From positions 1,902,501 through 1,944,748 of the forward strand of contig NZ_JBAKFF010000001.1 in NCBI RefSeq assembly GCF_040838345.1: DNA of 42,248 bases, read 5' to 3'. The notes beneath the pieces are model-generated. The model worked only from the letters and a program-made list of their open reading frames with translations. It was not told the origin of the DNA and searched no databases. Position 1 is the first letter of the stretch; every line of letters starts with the position of its first letter. Source of the stretch: Spiribacter sp. 1M189. Lineage in GTDB: Bacteria; Pseudomonadota; Gammaproteobacteria; Nitrococcales; Nitrococcaceae. The translations under genes were made by a program, and so were the position numbers. Below, piece after piece: positions 1 to 9,546 of the stretch.

Positions 1-2506
<2,506 letters not shown>

Positions 2507-2601
2507 ATAACCCCAAGTGGACTATATGGCATCGGTCCTGCATGCCATCGACAACGTTCCTGAGCTGCCGGCGCTCGAAAAGCGACGACGGTAAACCGGT
2601 T
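2507..2601 (+). other. 23S-5S internal transcribed spacer
   Basis: This spacer of about 95 bases holds no tRNA. Its start contributes to an inverted repeat, CCATATA at 2503-2509 with TATATGG at 2523-2529. That repeat is a plausible part of the stem from which the 23S 3' end is processed. Confidence 0.7.
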
Positions 2602-2720
2602 TGCCTGGCGAAAATAGCGCGTGGGAACCACCCGATTCCATTCCGAACTCGGAAGTGAAACCGCGCAGCGCCGATGATAGTGCCGCCTCGCTGTGGTGCG
2701 AAAGTAGGTCATCGCCAGGT
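2602..2720 (+). rRNA. rrf: 5S ribosomal RNA
   Basis: A 5S rRNA of about 119 bases begins TGCCTGGCGA and ends ATCGCCAGG, so the two termini form the expected closing helix. The conserved central segment CCGAACTCGGAAGTGAAACC is present. The ends may be off by one or two bases. Confidence 0.95.
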
Positions 2721-2730
2721 TTTTACACCA

Positions 2731-2766
2731 AACCCCCGCGGTCTTCGGACGGCGGGGGTTTTTTTT
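2731..2766 (+). terminator. Intrinsic terminator of the rrn operon
   Basis: AACCCCCGC pairs with GCGGGGGTT across a TTCG-type apex, and the hairpin is followed by an uninterrupted T-run (through 2766). It lies 10 bases after the 5S gene. On the minus strand the same hairpin is followed by TTTGG and could also stop transcripts arriving from urtE, which ends 35 bases away. That second role is inferred and weaker. Confidence 0.9.
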
Positions 2767-2800
2767 GGCTTGAATGATGAGCAACCAGCAAAGCGGTGTA

Positions 2801-3490
2801 CTAGACAGAGAGGTACTGCGCCATCTTCTCTTCACTGAGCTCCGAACCTGAGAACTCCTCCACCAAGTAACCGCGATCGATAACGAGCACGCGGTCGGCA
2901 ACAGCCATGGAGAAACTCAGTACCTGTTCGGAGAAAAGAATGCTTACACCCCGTATATCCCGGATTTCCTTCAGGCTGCTCGCCATTTCCTTGATGATGG
3001 AGGGCTGAATGCCCTCGGTCGGCTCGTCCAGGAGCAGGACCTTTGGGTCCGCAGCCAGCGCTCTGGCAATCGCGAGTTGCTGCTGTTGACCACCGGAGAG
3101 ATTCCCCGCGCGACGTTTGCGCATCTCTAGAAGCACGGGGAACAGTGAGTAGATATCTTCCGGCACCTCACGCCGACCCGTTACTTCCAGCCCCGCGAGG
3201 ATGTTTTCCTCTACGGTGAGTGTCGGGAACACATGGCGTCCCTGCGGGACATAGGCGATCCCGCTTGCGACTCGTTCATGCGGTTTGCGTTTGTCGAGGG
3301 ATTGATCATTTATCGAGACCTCGCCGGACCAAGTAGGCAACATCCCCATGAGCGTTTTGAAGAGCGTTGTTTTTCCCATCCCATTACGGCCCATAACGCC
3401 GAGGATCTCCTGGGGCTTCACGCCGAAACTGCAATCGTGAATGATCGGGCTCAGGCCATACCCGCTGCTGAGGGAATCGACTGTCAGCAT
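2801..3490 (-). CDS. urtE: Urea/short-chain amide ABC transporter ATPase UrtE
   Basis: This 229-residue ABC ATPase is the second nucleotide-binding subunit of a urea-type importer in the branched-chain amino acid transporter superfamily, acting at the inner membrane. Visible motifs are Walker A GRNGMGKTT (34-42), signature LSGGQ (131-135), Walker B VLLLDEP (151-157) and the family-typical VPQGR (81-85) and EGIQPS. Length matches UrtE. It is the last gene of the minus-strand series urtA-B-C-D-E and starts 12 bases after urtD. Because the cluster is divergent from a formamidase gene, the substrate may be formamide or other short amides as well as urea. In Methylophilus the equivalent fmdDEF genes serve amide uptake. 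Confidence 0.93.
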   Translation of the reverse strand: MLTVDSLSSGYGLSPIIHDCSFGVKPQEILGVMGRNGMGKTTLFKTLMGMLPTWSGEVSINDQSLDKRKPHERVASGIAYVPQGRHVFPTLTVEENILAGLEVTGRREVPEDIYSLFPVLLEMRKRRAGNLSGGQQQQLAIARALAADPKVLLLDEPTEGIQPSIIKEMASSLKEIRDIRGVSILFSEQVLSFSMAVADRVLVIDRGYLVEEFSGSELSEEKMAQYLSV

Positions 3491-3502
3491 GTATTTTCTC
3501 CG

Positions 3503-4252
3503 TTAGTGTCCGAGATAGCGCTCGATCACGCGCTTGTCGTTCTTGATCCGGTCGATGCTGCCCTCTGCCAATACCTTACCCTGGTCGAGCACCGTGACCC
3601 GGTTGGCGATTTCTTCTACGAACCCCATGTCGTGTTCGATGATCACCACGGAGCGGCCCTCGCGTATCCGGTTAAGAAGCTGTGCCGTCGCGTCGCGCTC
3701 GGCCTGGCTCATTCCCGCTACCGGCTCATCAAGCATGAGGAGGGCAGGCTCCTGGATGAGCAGCATTGCGATTTCCAGCCACTGCTTCTGACCATGGCTG
3801 AGAAGACCGGCCATATCGTCCAAACGACCATCGAGGTCAACGAGCGCGGCGGTTTCCATGATTCGGTCATGCACCTCACTCGTCCGACGAAAGAACAGCG
3901 ATCGCATGACCGTTCGTCCGCTTGGAAAGGTGAGTTCCAGGTTTTCGTAGACCGTCAGGTTTTCGTAAATCGAGGGTGCCTGGAACTTGCGGCATACACC
4001 TTCATGGACGATCCGGTTCTCCGGCATGCCGCTCAGCTCGCGGCCCTTGAACCGGATCGTGCCCTCCGTAGGCCGGGTCTTGCCGCAGATCAGATCAAGC
4101 AGTGCCGTTTTGCCCGCGCCGTTCGGACCGATGATGACCCGCAGCTCTCCCTCATTGACATAAAGGTTCACCCCGTCCACGGCACGGAATCCGCCGAAAG
4201 ACACGGCAAGATCCTCGACGGCCAGGATGAGGCTCGGATTATCACTATGCAT
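3503..4252 (-). CDS. urtD: Urea/short-chain amide ABC transporter ATPase UrtD
   Basis: A 249-residue ABC ATPase forming the other half of the UrtDE motor pair. Walker A GPNGAGKT lies at 42-49 and Walker B LLMLDEP at 171-177. The signature is LSHGQ (151-155) followed by KQWLEI. This histidine-containing signature is characteristic of UrtD and separates it from LivG. The start overlaps the 3' end of urtC by 8 bases, which suggests translational coupling. It would energise import through UrtB and UrtC at the cytoplasmic membrane. Confidence 0.93.
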   Translation of the reverse strand: MHSDNPSLILAVEDLAVSFGGFRAVDGVNLYVNEGELRVIIGPNGAGKTALLDLICGKTRPTEGTIRFKGRELSGMPENRIVHEGVCRKFQAPSIYENLTVYENLELTFPSGRTVMRSLFFRRTSEVHDRIMETAALVDLDGRLDDMAGLLSHGQKQWLEIAMLLIQEPALLMLDEPVAGMSQAERDATAQLLNRIREGRSVVIIEHDMGFVEEIANRVTVLDQGKVLAEGSIDRIKNDKRVIERYLGH

Positions 4253-5390
4253 TGTCGGGGCCCTCGCTTGTTGCGTCCGGTCCGGCCATCACCGCTGTCG
4301 ACCGGGTCGCGGACCGCTGTTTAATCTGCTCTTTCGCAACGCGGTAGAGCCCGGCGAGACCCTCCGGGAAGACCAGGACGACAGCGATCAATACCAGTCC
4401 CATCAGGATGGTCCAAAGCTCTGGGAATGCCTGTGAGAGGAACATTTCTACGGTCTTGATGGCGATAACGCCGAAGCCCGCTCCGAGCAATGAGAAGCGA
4501 CCACCCACTGCGGCGAGTACCACGAGCTCAACGGACACCGTTACTCCGATCAATGAGGGAGAAATAAACCTTGCCTGCATCGCGAACATTGCACCGCCGA
4601 TCGCCGAGAAAACAGCTGCAACGATGAATACGAAAACCTTGAAGTTGGCTACGCTGTAGCCCGAGAACCGAACGCGGTCCTCCTGGTCCCGTATCGCGAT
4701 CAGCACTCTGCCGGTGCGGCTATTCAGTATTAGCTGACCGATCCATATACAGCCAAGGAGCAGGCCGGCTGCAATGTAGTAGAGGGCATAGCGTGAGGAT
4801 TCTGTAGTGATATCCCAGCCCAGCAGCGTGGAGAAATCTGTGATCCCGTTGGCGCCTCCGGTATAGCCCTGCTGGCCGATGATCAGAATGCTGAGCACCG
4901 CAGCGAGTGACAGCGTGACGATCGCGAAGTACACGCCACTGACTCGCCGCTTGAATAGCGCGTAGCCGATGAAGCCGGCGCAGAGAGTAGGCGCTGCCAG
5001 CATGGCGAAAATCATGAAAGGGAAGCTGTAGAAGGGCTCCCACCACCAAGGTAGCGACGAGAGCTGATTCCAGTCCATGAAATCAGGGATGCCTGGCGTC
5101 GTCTGGTTAGCCGTCGCCTCCGGGGTCGATGCCTCGAGTTTGAGGAACATCGCCATGGCATAACCACCAAGACCGAAAAACACTCCCTGGCCGAGGCTCA
5201 GCATTCCCCCATATCCCCAGCACATGACCAGACCGACTGCTACGAAGGCCAGGGCGACATAGCGTCCAGTCAGGTTGAGCATGTAGGAGTCGTAACCAAG
5301 CGGTATAGCGACCAGCAGAAGGGCAGCGAACACGCCAAAGAGGATTCTCCACTCGGCGCTCCCGTTATAGAGAAAGCGTTTTAGCAGCAT
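4245..5390 (-). CDS. urtC: Urea/short-chain amide ABC transporter permease UrtC
   Basis: A 381-residue polytopic membrane protein of the LivM/UrtC family. Hydrophobic segments run through most of the protein. The loop MLSLGQGVFFGLGGYAMAM is typical of UrtC, and the cytoplasmic tail is charged. A periplasmic-type loop rich in Thr and Trp lies around residues 85-115. It starts 9 bases after urtB and overlaps urtD. It pairs with UrtB to form the transmembrane channel. The assignment is firm, while substrate specificity (urea versus formamide) cannot be read from it. Confidence 0.93.
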   Translation of the reverse strand: MLLKRFLYNGSAEWRILFGVFAALLLVAIPLGYDSYMLNLTGRYVALAFVAVGLVMCWGYGGMLSLGQGVFFGLGGYAMAMFLKLEASTPEATANQTTPGIPDFMDWNQLSSLPWWWEPFYSFPFMIFAMLAAPTLCAGFIGYALFKRRVSGVYFAIVTLSLAAVLSILIIGQQGYTGGANGITDFSTLLGWDITTESSRYALYYIAAGLLLGCIWIGQLILNSRTGRVLIAIRDQEDRVRFSGYSVANFKVFVFIVAAVFSAIGGAMFAMQARFISPSLIGVTVSVELVVLAAVGGRFSLLGAGFGVIAIKTVEMFLSQAFPELWTILMGLVLIAVVLVFPEGLAGLYRVAKEQIKQRSATRSTAVMAGPDATSEGPDNA

Positions 5391-5399
5391 TACTGAGCC

Positions 5400-6323
5400 T
5401 CACTTCCTGACCTTAATGGTGAACAGACCCTGCGGGCGCAGCAGTAGTAGCCCGATGACCACGAGCAATGTCATAACTTTGGCCATGGATCCCGTCAGGA
5501 AGAATTCGAGAATCGACTGCGCCTGAGCAATTGAGAAAGCCGATGCGACCGTGCCCAGCAGGCTTGCGGCACCCCCCAGTACCACCACGAGGAAGGTATC
5601 CACGAGGTACTGGCTGCCCGCCGTGGGCGTGGTGGCCGCGATAGTGGTGAAGGCCGAGCCGGCGATGCCAGCCAGTCCACAACCCAGGGCAAAGGTCTTT
5701 CGATCGACCTTCTCCGTATTGATGCCCACCGCGTCCGCCATGGCTCGATCCTGAGTGGTCGAGCGCACGCGAATGCCCCAGCGGAAGCGGTAGAGGAGCA
5801 GCCCCACAAAAACCGTCATACCGATCGCAAGTGCGGTTACAAAAAGGTCGGAGCGCGACAGGAAGATGAGCGGTGTCAGCTCGATGCTGCCCTGCAGCCA
5901 GTCCGGTGTGCCCGCGCTCACTCCTCGACCGCCGAAGATTGAGCGAAAGACCTGTTGCATGATCAGGCCCACCGCCCAGGTCGCCAGCAAGGTATCCAGT
6001 GGACGTTTATATAGGTGTCGGACCAGCCCGAGTTCCAGCAGGTAGCCGACAGCGAATGCCGCGGCGAAGGAGAGGATGATAGCCAGCGGGAAGTAGTACG
6101 TGAAAGCGCCGGGTGCGTAGCTCTCAAAAGCCGTCGCGGTCACGAAAGTCACATACGAGCCAAGCGTCAGAAACTCGCCATGGGCCATGTTCACAACGCC
6201 CATCTGGCCAAAAATAATAGCCAGCCCCAGCGCCATCAGCAGGAAAACCCCGAAGAGGCTAAGCCCGGCGACGCCCTGCATCGCAAAAATCGATGCAATA
6301 TCCGATGCAGTATATCCACCCAT
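5400..6323 (-). CDS. urtB: Urea/short-chain amide ABC transporter permease UrtB
   Basis: A polytopic permease of the LivH/UrtB family, 307 residues from the chosen ATG at 6323. The hallmark GQMGVVNMAHGEFLTLGSY lies in the N-terminal third. A TTG four codons upstream (6335) is possible, but the ATG is preceded by a GGGGTG stretch at suitable spacing and is preferred. A 75-base gap containing a strong hairpin separates it from urtA. This layout is often seen after binding-protein genes and would let UrtA be made in excess over the membrane subunits. Confidence 0.92.
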   Translation of the reverse strand: MGGYTASDIASIFAMQGVAGLSLFGVFLLMALGLAIIFGQMGVVNMAHGEFLTLGSYVTFVTATAFESYAPGAFTYYFPLAIILSFAAAFAVGYLLELGLVRHLYKRPLDTLLATWAVGLIMQQVFRSIFGGRGVSAGTPDWLQGSIELTPLIFLSRSDLFVTALAIGMTVFVGLLLYRFRWGIRVRSTTQDRAMADAVGINTEKVDRKTFALGCGLAGIAGSAFTTIAATTPTAGSQYLVDTFLVVVLGGAASLLGTVASAFSIAQAQSILEFFLTGSMAKVMTLLVVIGLLLLRPQGLFTIKVRK

Positions 6324-6351
6324 TACGCACCCCAATGTCCGGAATCTTATG

Positions 6352-6380
6352 TGCGGGCACCGGCCATGCCGGTACCCGCA
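6352..6380 (-). other. Intercistronic hairpin between urtA and urtB
   Basis: TGCGGG-C-ACCGGC (6352-6364) is complementary to GCCGGT-A-CCCGCA (6368-6380) around a CAT loop. This gives two 6-bp helices with one internal mismatch. There is no T-run, so it is not a classical terminator. A role in stabilising the urtA mRNA end, or in partial attenuation, is inferred from its position after the binding-protein gene. Confidence 0.6.
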
Positions 6381-6398
6381 TTGCGGTCAATAGCTTGT

Positions 6399-7652
6399 TC
6401 AGAGCTCGTCGGGATTCAGATCAAGGTTCTCCGGGAAGGGGTCCGGCTCAATGAGATCGGACTCATAGACGATCTCCGCTGTGCCATCGGCCTGCCATTC
6501 ACCAATCCGGAGCTTGCTCCAGATATGCTGATTGTCCTCATGTACCCGGATATAGCCCTCGGGCATATCTTCCAGCTCGAGGTTTTTCGCGGCCTCACGG
6601 ACCTTGTCCACATCGAAGGACCCGGCTCTCTCCACTGACCGCTTCCAGATCCAGGGGCCGAGGTAGGCGGCCTGTGTTACATCACCGATCACGCTGTCCT
6701 CGCCATGCATCTCCTTGAATGCCTCGACGAATTCCTCGTTGTAAGGATTATCGATGCTCTGGAAATACTTCATCGCGGAGTAGTGGCCTTCCATGTTCGC
6801 CGCCCCAATCGCCTTGACCTCATCCTCCGTGACCGAGTTGGTCAGAATGGTCTGGTTCTCGGCGTTGATTCCCGCATTGTTGAGCTGTGACCAGAAAGAG
6901 ACGTTGCTGTCGCCGGCGATGATGCTGTAGACCACATCCGGCTTGCGCAGCCGAATCTGGTTGATTGCCGAGCGGAAATTGGTATGGCCGAGCGGGAAAT
7001 ACTGCTCAGAGACCACCTCGGCACCCAACACATTCTCAATATGATGCCGGGCGATGGCATGTGAAGTCCGTGGCCAGATGTAATCCGAGCCGATCAGATA
7101 GTAGGTCTCCGGGCTTTCCTTCTCGTGTACCCAGTTCAGGCCGGCAATGATCTGCTGAGTGGCCTCCTGTCCCTGGTAGAAGACATTCGGGGATGCTTCG
7201 AAGCCTTCATAGAAAGTCGGGTAGTACAGTAGCCCGTTCTGCTGTTCAAATACCGGTAGGACCGCCTTGCGAGAGGCCGAAGTCCAGCACCCGAACACCG
7301 CCGCGACGTCTTCGCTCTCCAGCAAACTCGAAGCGCGCTCGGCGAAGGTTGGCCAGTCACTCGCTCCGTCCTCGACAACGGCTTCGATCTGACGCCCGAG
7401 AACACCGCCGGACTCGTTGATCTGCTCGATGGCGAGCTGCTCAGCCTCCACCGAGCCGGTCTCACTGATCGCCATCGTGCCGGTGAGTGAGTGCAGGATC
7501 CCGACTCTGACCGTGTCATCCGTCACGGCCAGTCCGGTCGTATTGACCTCCGATGTCGGATACTCCTCGTTGGCGGATGCCATGGAGTTCCCCAGAACGC
7601 CTGCCGACAGCAGAAGCGCCGCCAAGGCTCGGGACTTTCCAATCGTGTGCAT
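6399..7652 (-). CDS. urtA: Urea/short-chain amide substrate-binding protein UrtA
   Basis: A periplasmic binding protein of the UrtA/AmiC/FmdD group, 417 residues from the ATG at 7652. This start is preferred over a longer reading frame. It follows a GAGGAG sequence by six bases and gives a clean signal peptide with a basic start, a hydrophobic core LAALLLSAGVL and cleavage near ASA-NEE. It also lies just downstream of a sigma-54 promoter. Family motifs include VRVGILHSLTGTM early in the mature protein and YYPTFYEGFEASPNVFY mid-protein. It would capture urea or formamide in the periplasm and deliver it to UrtBC. Its partner gene fmdA across the divergent promoter suggests amides are at least one ligand. 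Confidence 0.92.
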   Translation of the reverse strand: MHTIGKSRALAALLLSAGVLGNSMASANEEYPTSEVNTTGLAVTDDTVRVGILHSLTGTMAISETGSVEAEQLAIEQINESGGVLGRQIEAVVEDGASDWPTFAERASSLLESEDVAAVFGCWTSASRKAVLPVFEQQNGLLYYPTFYEGFEASPNVFYQGQEATQQIIAGLNWVHEKESPETYYLIGSDYIWPRTSHAIARHHIENVLGAEVVSEQYFPLGHTNFRSAINQIRLRKPDVVYSIIAGDSNVSFWSQLNNAGINAENQTILTNSVTEDEVKAIGAANMEGHYSAMKYFQSIDNPYNEEFVEAFKEMHGEDSVIGDVTQAAYLGPWIWKRSVERAGSFDVDKVREAAKNLELEDMPEGYIRVHEDNQHIWSKLRIGEWQADGTAEIVYESDLIEPDPFPENLDLNPDEL

Positions 7653-7695
7653 AACATGCTCCTCGCAGGTTTGAAGTGGTGCACTGCGGAATAGA

Positions 7696-7710
7696 GCAAG
7701 AGCCGTGCCA
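7696..7710 (-). promoter_or_regulatory. Sigma-54 promoter of the urtABCDE operon
   Basis: The minus strand reads TGGCACGGCTCTTGC, an exact TGGCAC-N5-TTGC -24/-12 element. The expected transcript start is near 7684, leaving a leader of about 32 bases before the urtA ATG. A sigma-54 activator is encoded nearby at 9547-11199. Confidence 0.87.
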
Positions 7711-7777
7711 GTGTCCGGAAAGTCGCATGAAGCAGCGACAGCTGCCGCCCAAGCCGACAACTGCAGATGACAAAGCA

Positions 7778-7819
7778 GACAATGTCAGGCGGCCGCACCC
7801 GACAATCTGACAATGTCAG
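7778..7819. promoter_or_regulatory. Paired GACAATGTC operators (putative upstream activator sites)
   Basis: Two copies of the palindrome GACA-A-TGTC occur at 7778-7786 and 7809-7817. The second extends to CTGACAATGTCAG. Their centres are 31 bp apart, about three helical turns, so both sit on one DNA face. A further half site GACAAT lies at 7801-7806. They lie about 98 and 129 bp from the predicted urtA start and about 99 and 130 bp from the predicted fmdA start. This is typical enhancer spacing for a sigma-54 activator. The binding protein is inferred to be the product of 9547-11199. Confidence 0.72.
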
Positions 7820-7885
7820 GTCGATGATGCCCATGACTTCGGAGGCAAGCACATGGGATATGGGGTTCGGCGCGAGAGGATTGTC

Positions 7886-7900
7886 TGGCATGCATCCTGC
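7886..7900 (+). promoter_or_regulatory. Sigma-54 promoter of fmdA-fmdB-activator
   Basis: TGGCATGCATCCTGC keeps the essential GG-N10-GC of a -24/-12 element, with T for C at the end of the first box and C for T at the start of the second. The expected start is near 7912, about 36 bases before the fmdA ATG. It faces away from the urtA sigma-54 promoter, sharing the operators between them. Confidence 0.75.
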
Positions 7901-7947
7901 AAACGGGTGAGGCGCAGTAACAATTCATCCGCAAGAGGAGCAGACAG

Positions 7948-9177
7948 ATGGTTGCAAAGAGAATCCCGGTGGACCTCTCTAAAGCGCCCGAAGAACAGGA
8001 CACGATTCATAACCGTTGGCATCCTGACATCCCGATGATCGAGATGGTGGAGCCCGGCGATGAGGTCATGCTCGAGTGTATGGACTGGACCGGTGGGCAG
8101 ATCGAGAATAATGATTCGGCCGCTGACGTGCGCGATGTCGATCTCACCAAGGTCCATTACCTGACTGGCCCGATCGGCGTTAAAGGTGCCGAGCCCGGGG
8201 ACTTGCTGGTGGTTGACATTCTCGATATCGGCGCCTTTGAGGAAGAGCAGTGGGGTTTCAACGGCATGTTCGCCTACGAGAATGGCGGCGGCTTCCTGAC
8301 TGATCTTTACCCGGAAGCACGTAAGTCGATCTGGGACTTCCACGGCATTAATGCTTCATCCCGTCATGTCCCAGGTGTGAGCTTCGCCGGCATCATGCAC
8401 CCTGGGTTGATCGGATGTCTGCCTTCGCGGGAACTGCTCTCGGAGTGGAACAAGCGCGAGCAGGCGCTTATCGATACGGATCCCGACCGGACTCCACCGC
8501 TTGCGGCGCCGCCATACGCCGATACCGCCCATATGGGACGAATGAAATCGGACGCGGCCCGCGAGGCTGCGACCGAAGCCGCGCGAACGGTCCCGCCACG
8601 GGAGCATGGCGGCAATTGCGACATCAAGGATCTCACCAAGGGTTCCCGGGTCTTCTTCCCGGTTTATGTTCCTGAAGCGGGTCTCTCCATGGGCGATCTG
8701 CATTTCTCCCAGGGCGATGGTGAGATCACCTTCTGTGGCGCTATCGAGATGGCCGGCTGGATCAAGATTCGCGTCAACCTGATCAAGGATGGCGTGAAGA
8801 AGTATGCGGTGCGGAATCCCATCTTCCAGCCGAGCGCTCTGCAGCCGGACTATAAGCAGCACCTCATCTTCGAAGGAATCTCGGTGACGGACTCCGGCGA
8901 GCAGCGTTATCTGGATGCGCATCTGGCCTACCGCCAGGCCTGTGTGAACGCCATTGAGTATCTCAAGCAGTTCGGATACACCGGCGCCCAGGCCTATGCG
9001 ATTCTTGGCACGGCGCCTGTACAGGGGCATATCAGCGGCATTGTGGATATTCCCAATGCCTGTGCCACGCTGTTCCTGCCGACGGAAATCTTCGACTTCG
9101 ATATCAACCCCAGCACAGAGGGGCCGAAGATGATGGTCTCGGCCGACGAGATTCCCACGGCGATCTGGGACAAGTGA
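7948..9177 (+). CDS. fmdA: Formamidase (acetamidase/formamidase family)
   Basis: A 409-residue cytoplasmic amidase of the FmdA/AmdA family, close to the 407-residue Methylophilus enzyme in length and in conserved segments. Examples are FNGMFAYENGGGFLTDLYP and HPGLIGCLPSRELL near the middle, and the ending GPKMMVSADEIPTAIWDK. It hydrolyses formamide to formate and ammonia. An AAGAGGAG ribosome site precedes the ATG. It is the first gene downstream of the sigma-54 promoter, followed by fmdB and a sigma-54 activator, and is divergent from an amide/urea importer. Together these form an uptake-and-hydrolysis pathway for nitrogen. The function is confident. Preference for formamide over acetamide is from family knowledge. 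Confidence 0.93.
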   Translation: MVAKRIPVDLSKAPEEQDTIHNRWHPDIPMIEMVEPGDEVMLECMDWTGGQIENNDSAADVRDVDLTKVHYLTGPIGVKGAEPGDLLVVDILDIGAFEEEQWGFNGMFAYENGGGFLTDLYPEARKSIWDFHGINASSRHVPGVSFAGIMHPGLIGCLPSRELLSEWNKREQALIDTDPDRTPPLAAPPYADTAHMGRMKSDAAREAATEAARTVPPREHGGNCDIKDLTKGSRVFFPVYVPEAGLSMGDLHFSQGDGEITFCGAIEMAGWIKIRVNLIKDGVKKYAVRNPIFQPSALQPDYKQHLIFEGISVTDSGEQRYLDAHLAYRQACVNAIEYLKQFGYTGAQAYAILGTAPVQGHISGIVDIPNACATLFLPTEIFDFDINPSTEGPKMMVSADEIPTAIWDK

Positions 9178-9182
9178 GGGCC

Positions 9183-9210
9183 GCGGGGTCGGCTGCATTG
9201 CCGATCCCGC
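9183..9210 (+). other. Intercistronic hairpin between fmdA and fmdB
   Basis: GCGGGGTCGGC (9183-9193) pairs with GCCGATCCCGC (9200-9210) across a TGCATT loop, giving 11 bp with one G-U pair. No T-run follows. It probably stabilises the fmdA message or partly attenuates readthrough into the regulatory genes, and mirrors the hairpin after urtA on the other arm. Confidence 0.55.
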
Positions 9211-9247
9211 ATCCCGGTCGTCATGATCAATACGGGAGAATTATGTG

Positions 9248-9541
9248 ATGCCCCTCTACACCTACCGATGCAGCAACTGCGGTCCGTTCGACGCCCTCGT
9301 TGCCCTTGCCGATGCCGATAGGGCGCAGTTTTGCGAGGACTGTGGCGAGCTGGGTGAAAGGATCATTACGCCGGCGCGCCTGTCAGTGCTCTCGGAGGGC
9401 CGGCGACGCGCGCATGAGGTCAACGAGAAAAGTCGACATGCTCCCTCATGCCGCTGCTGCTCCGGGCCCAAAAAACAGCGTGAGGCAACCACTCAGCCGC
9501 GCAGCCAGGGTGGCAAACGTCCCTGGATGCTTGGCCACTGA
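9248..9541 (+). CDS. fmdB: FmdB-family zinc-ribbon protein
   Basis: A 97-residue protein starting MPLYTYRCSNCG, the canonical FmdB/CxxC_CxxC_SSSS start. Cys pairs at about 8/11 and 29/32 form a zinc ribbon. A later Cys cluster (CRCC) and a basic tail are less conserved. The ATG at 9248 is preferred over the in-frame GTG one codon upstream because it matches the family N-terminus. FmdB was named as a putative regulator of formamidase expression in Methylophilus, but the molecular role of the family is not settled. It follows fmdA by 70 bases and ends just before the activator gene. Confidence 0.88.
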   Translation: MPLYTYRCSNCGPFDALVALADADRAQFCEDCGELGERIITPARLSVLSEGRRRAHEVNEKSRHAPSCRCCSGPKKQREATTQPRSQGGKRPWMLGH

Positions 9542-9546
9542 CTGTG

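Noticed and set aside
3233-4324. A 363-codon plus-strand frame across urtE/urtD
   Set aside because: It overlaps two well-supported ABC ATPase genes on the other strand and has no domain of its own.
7653-7760. Longer UrtA start 36 codons upstream
   Set aside because: It would run through the sigma-54 promoter and bury the signal peptide. The ATG at 7652 has a good ribosome site and a normal signal sequence.
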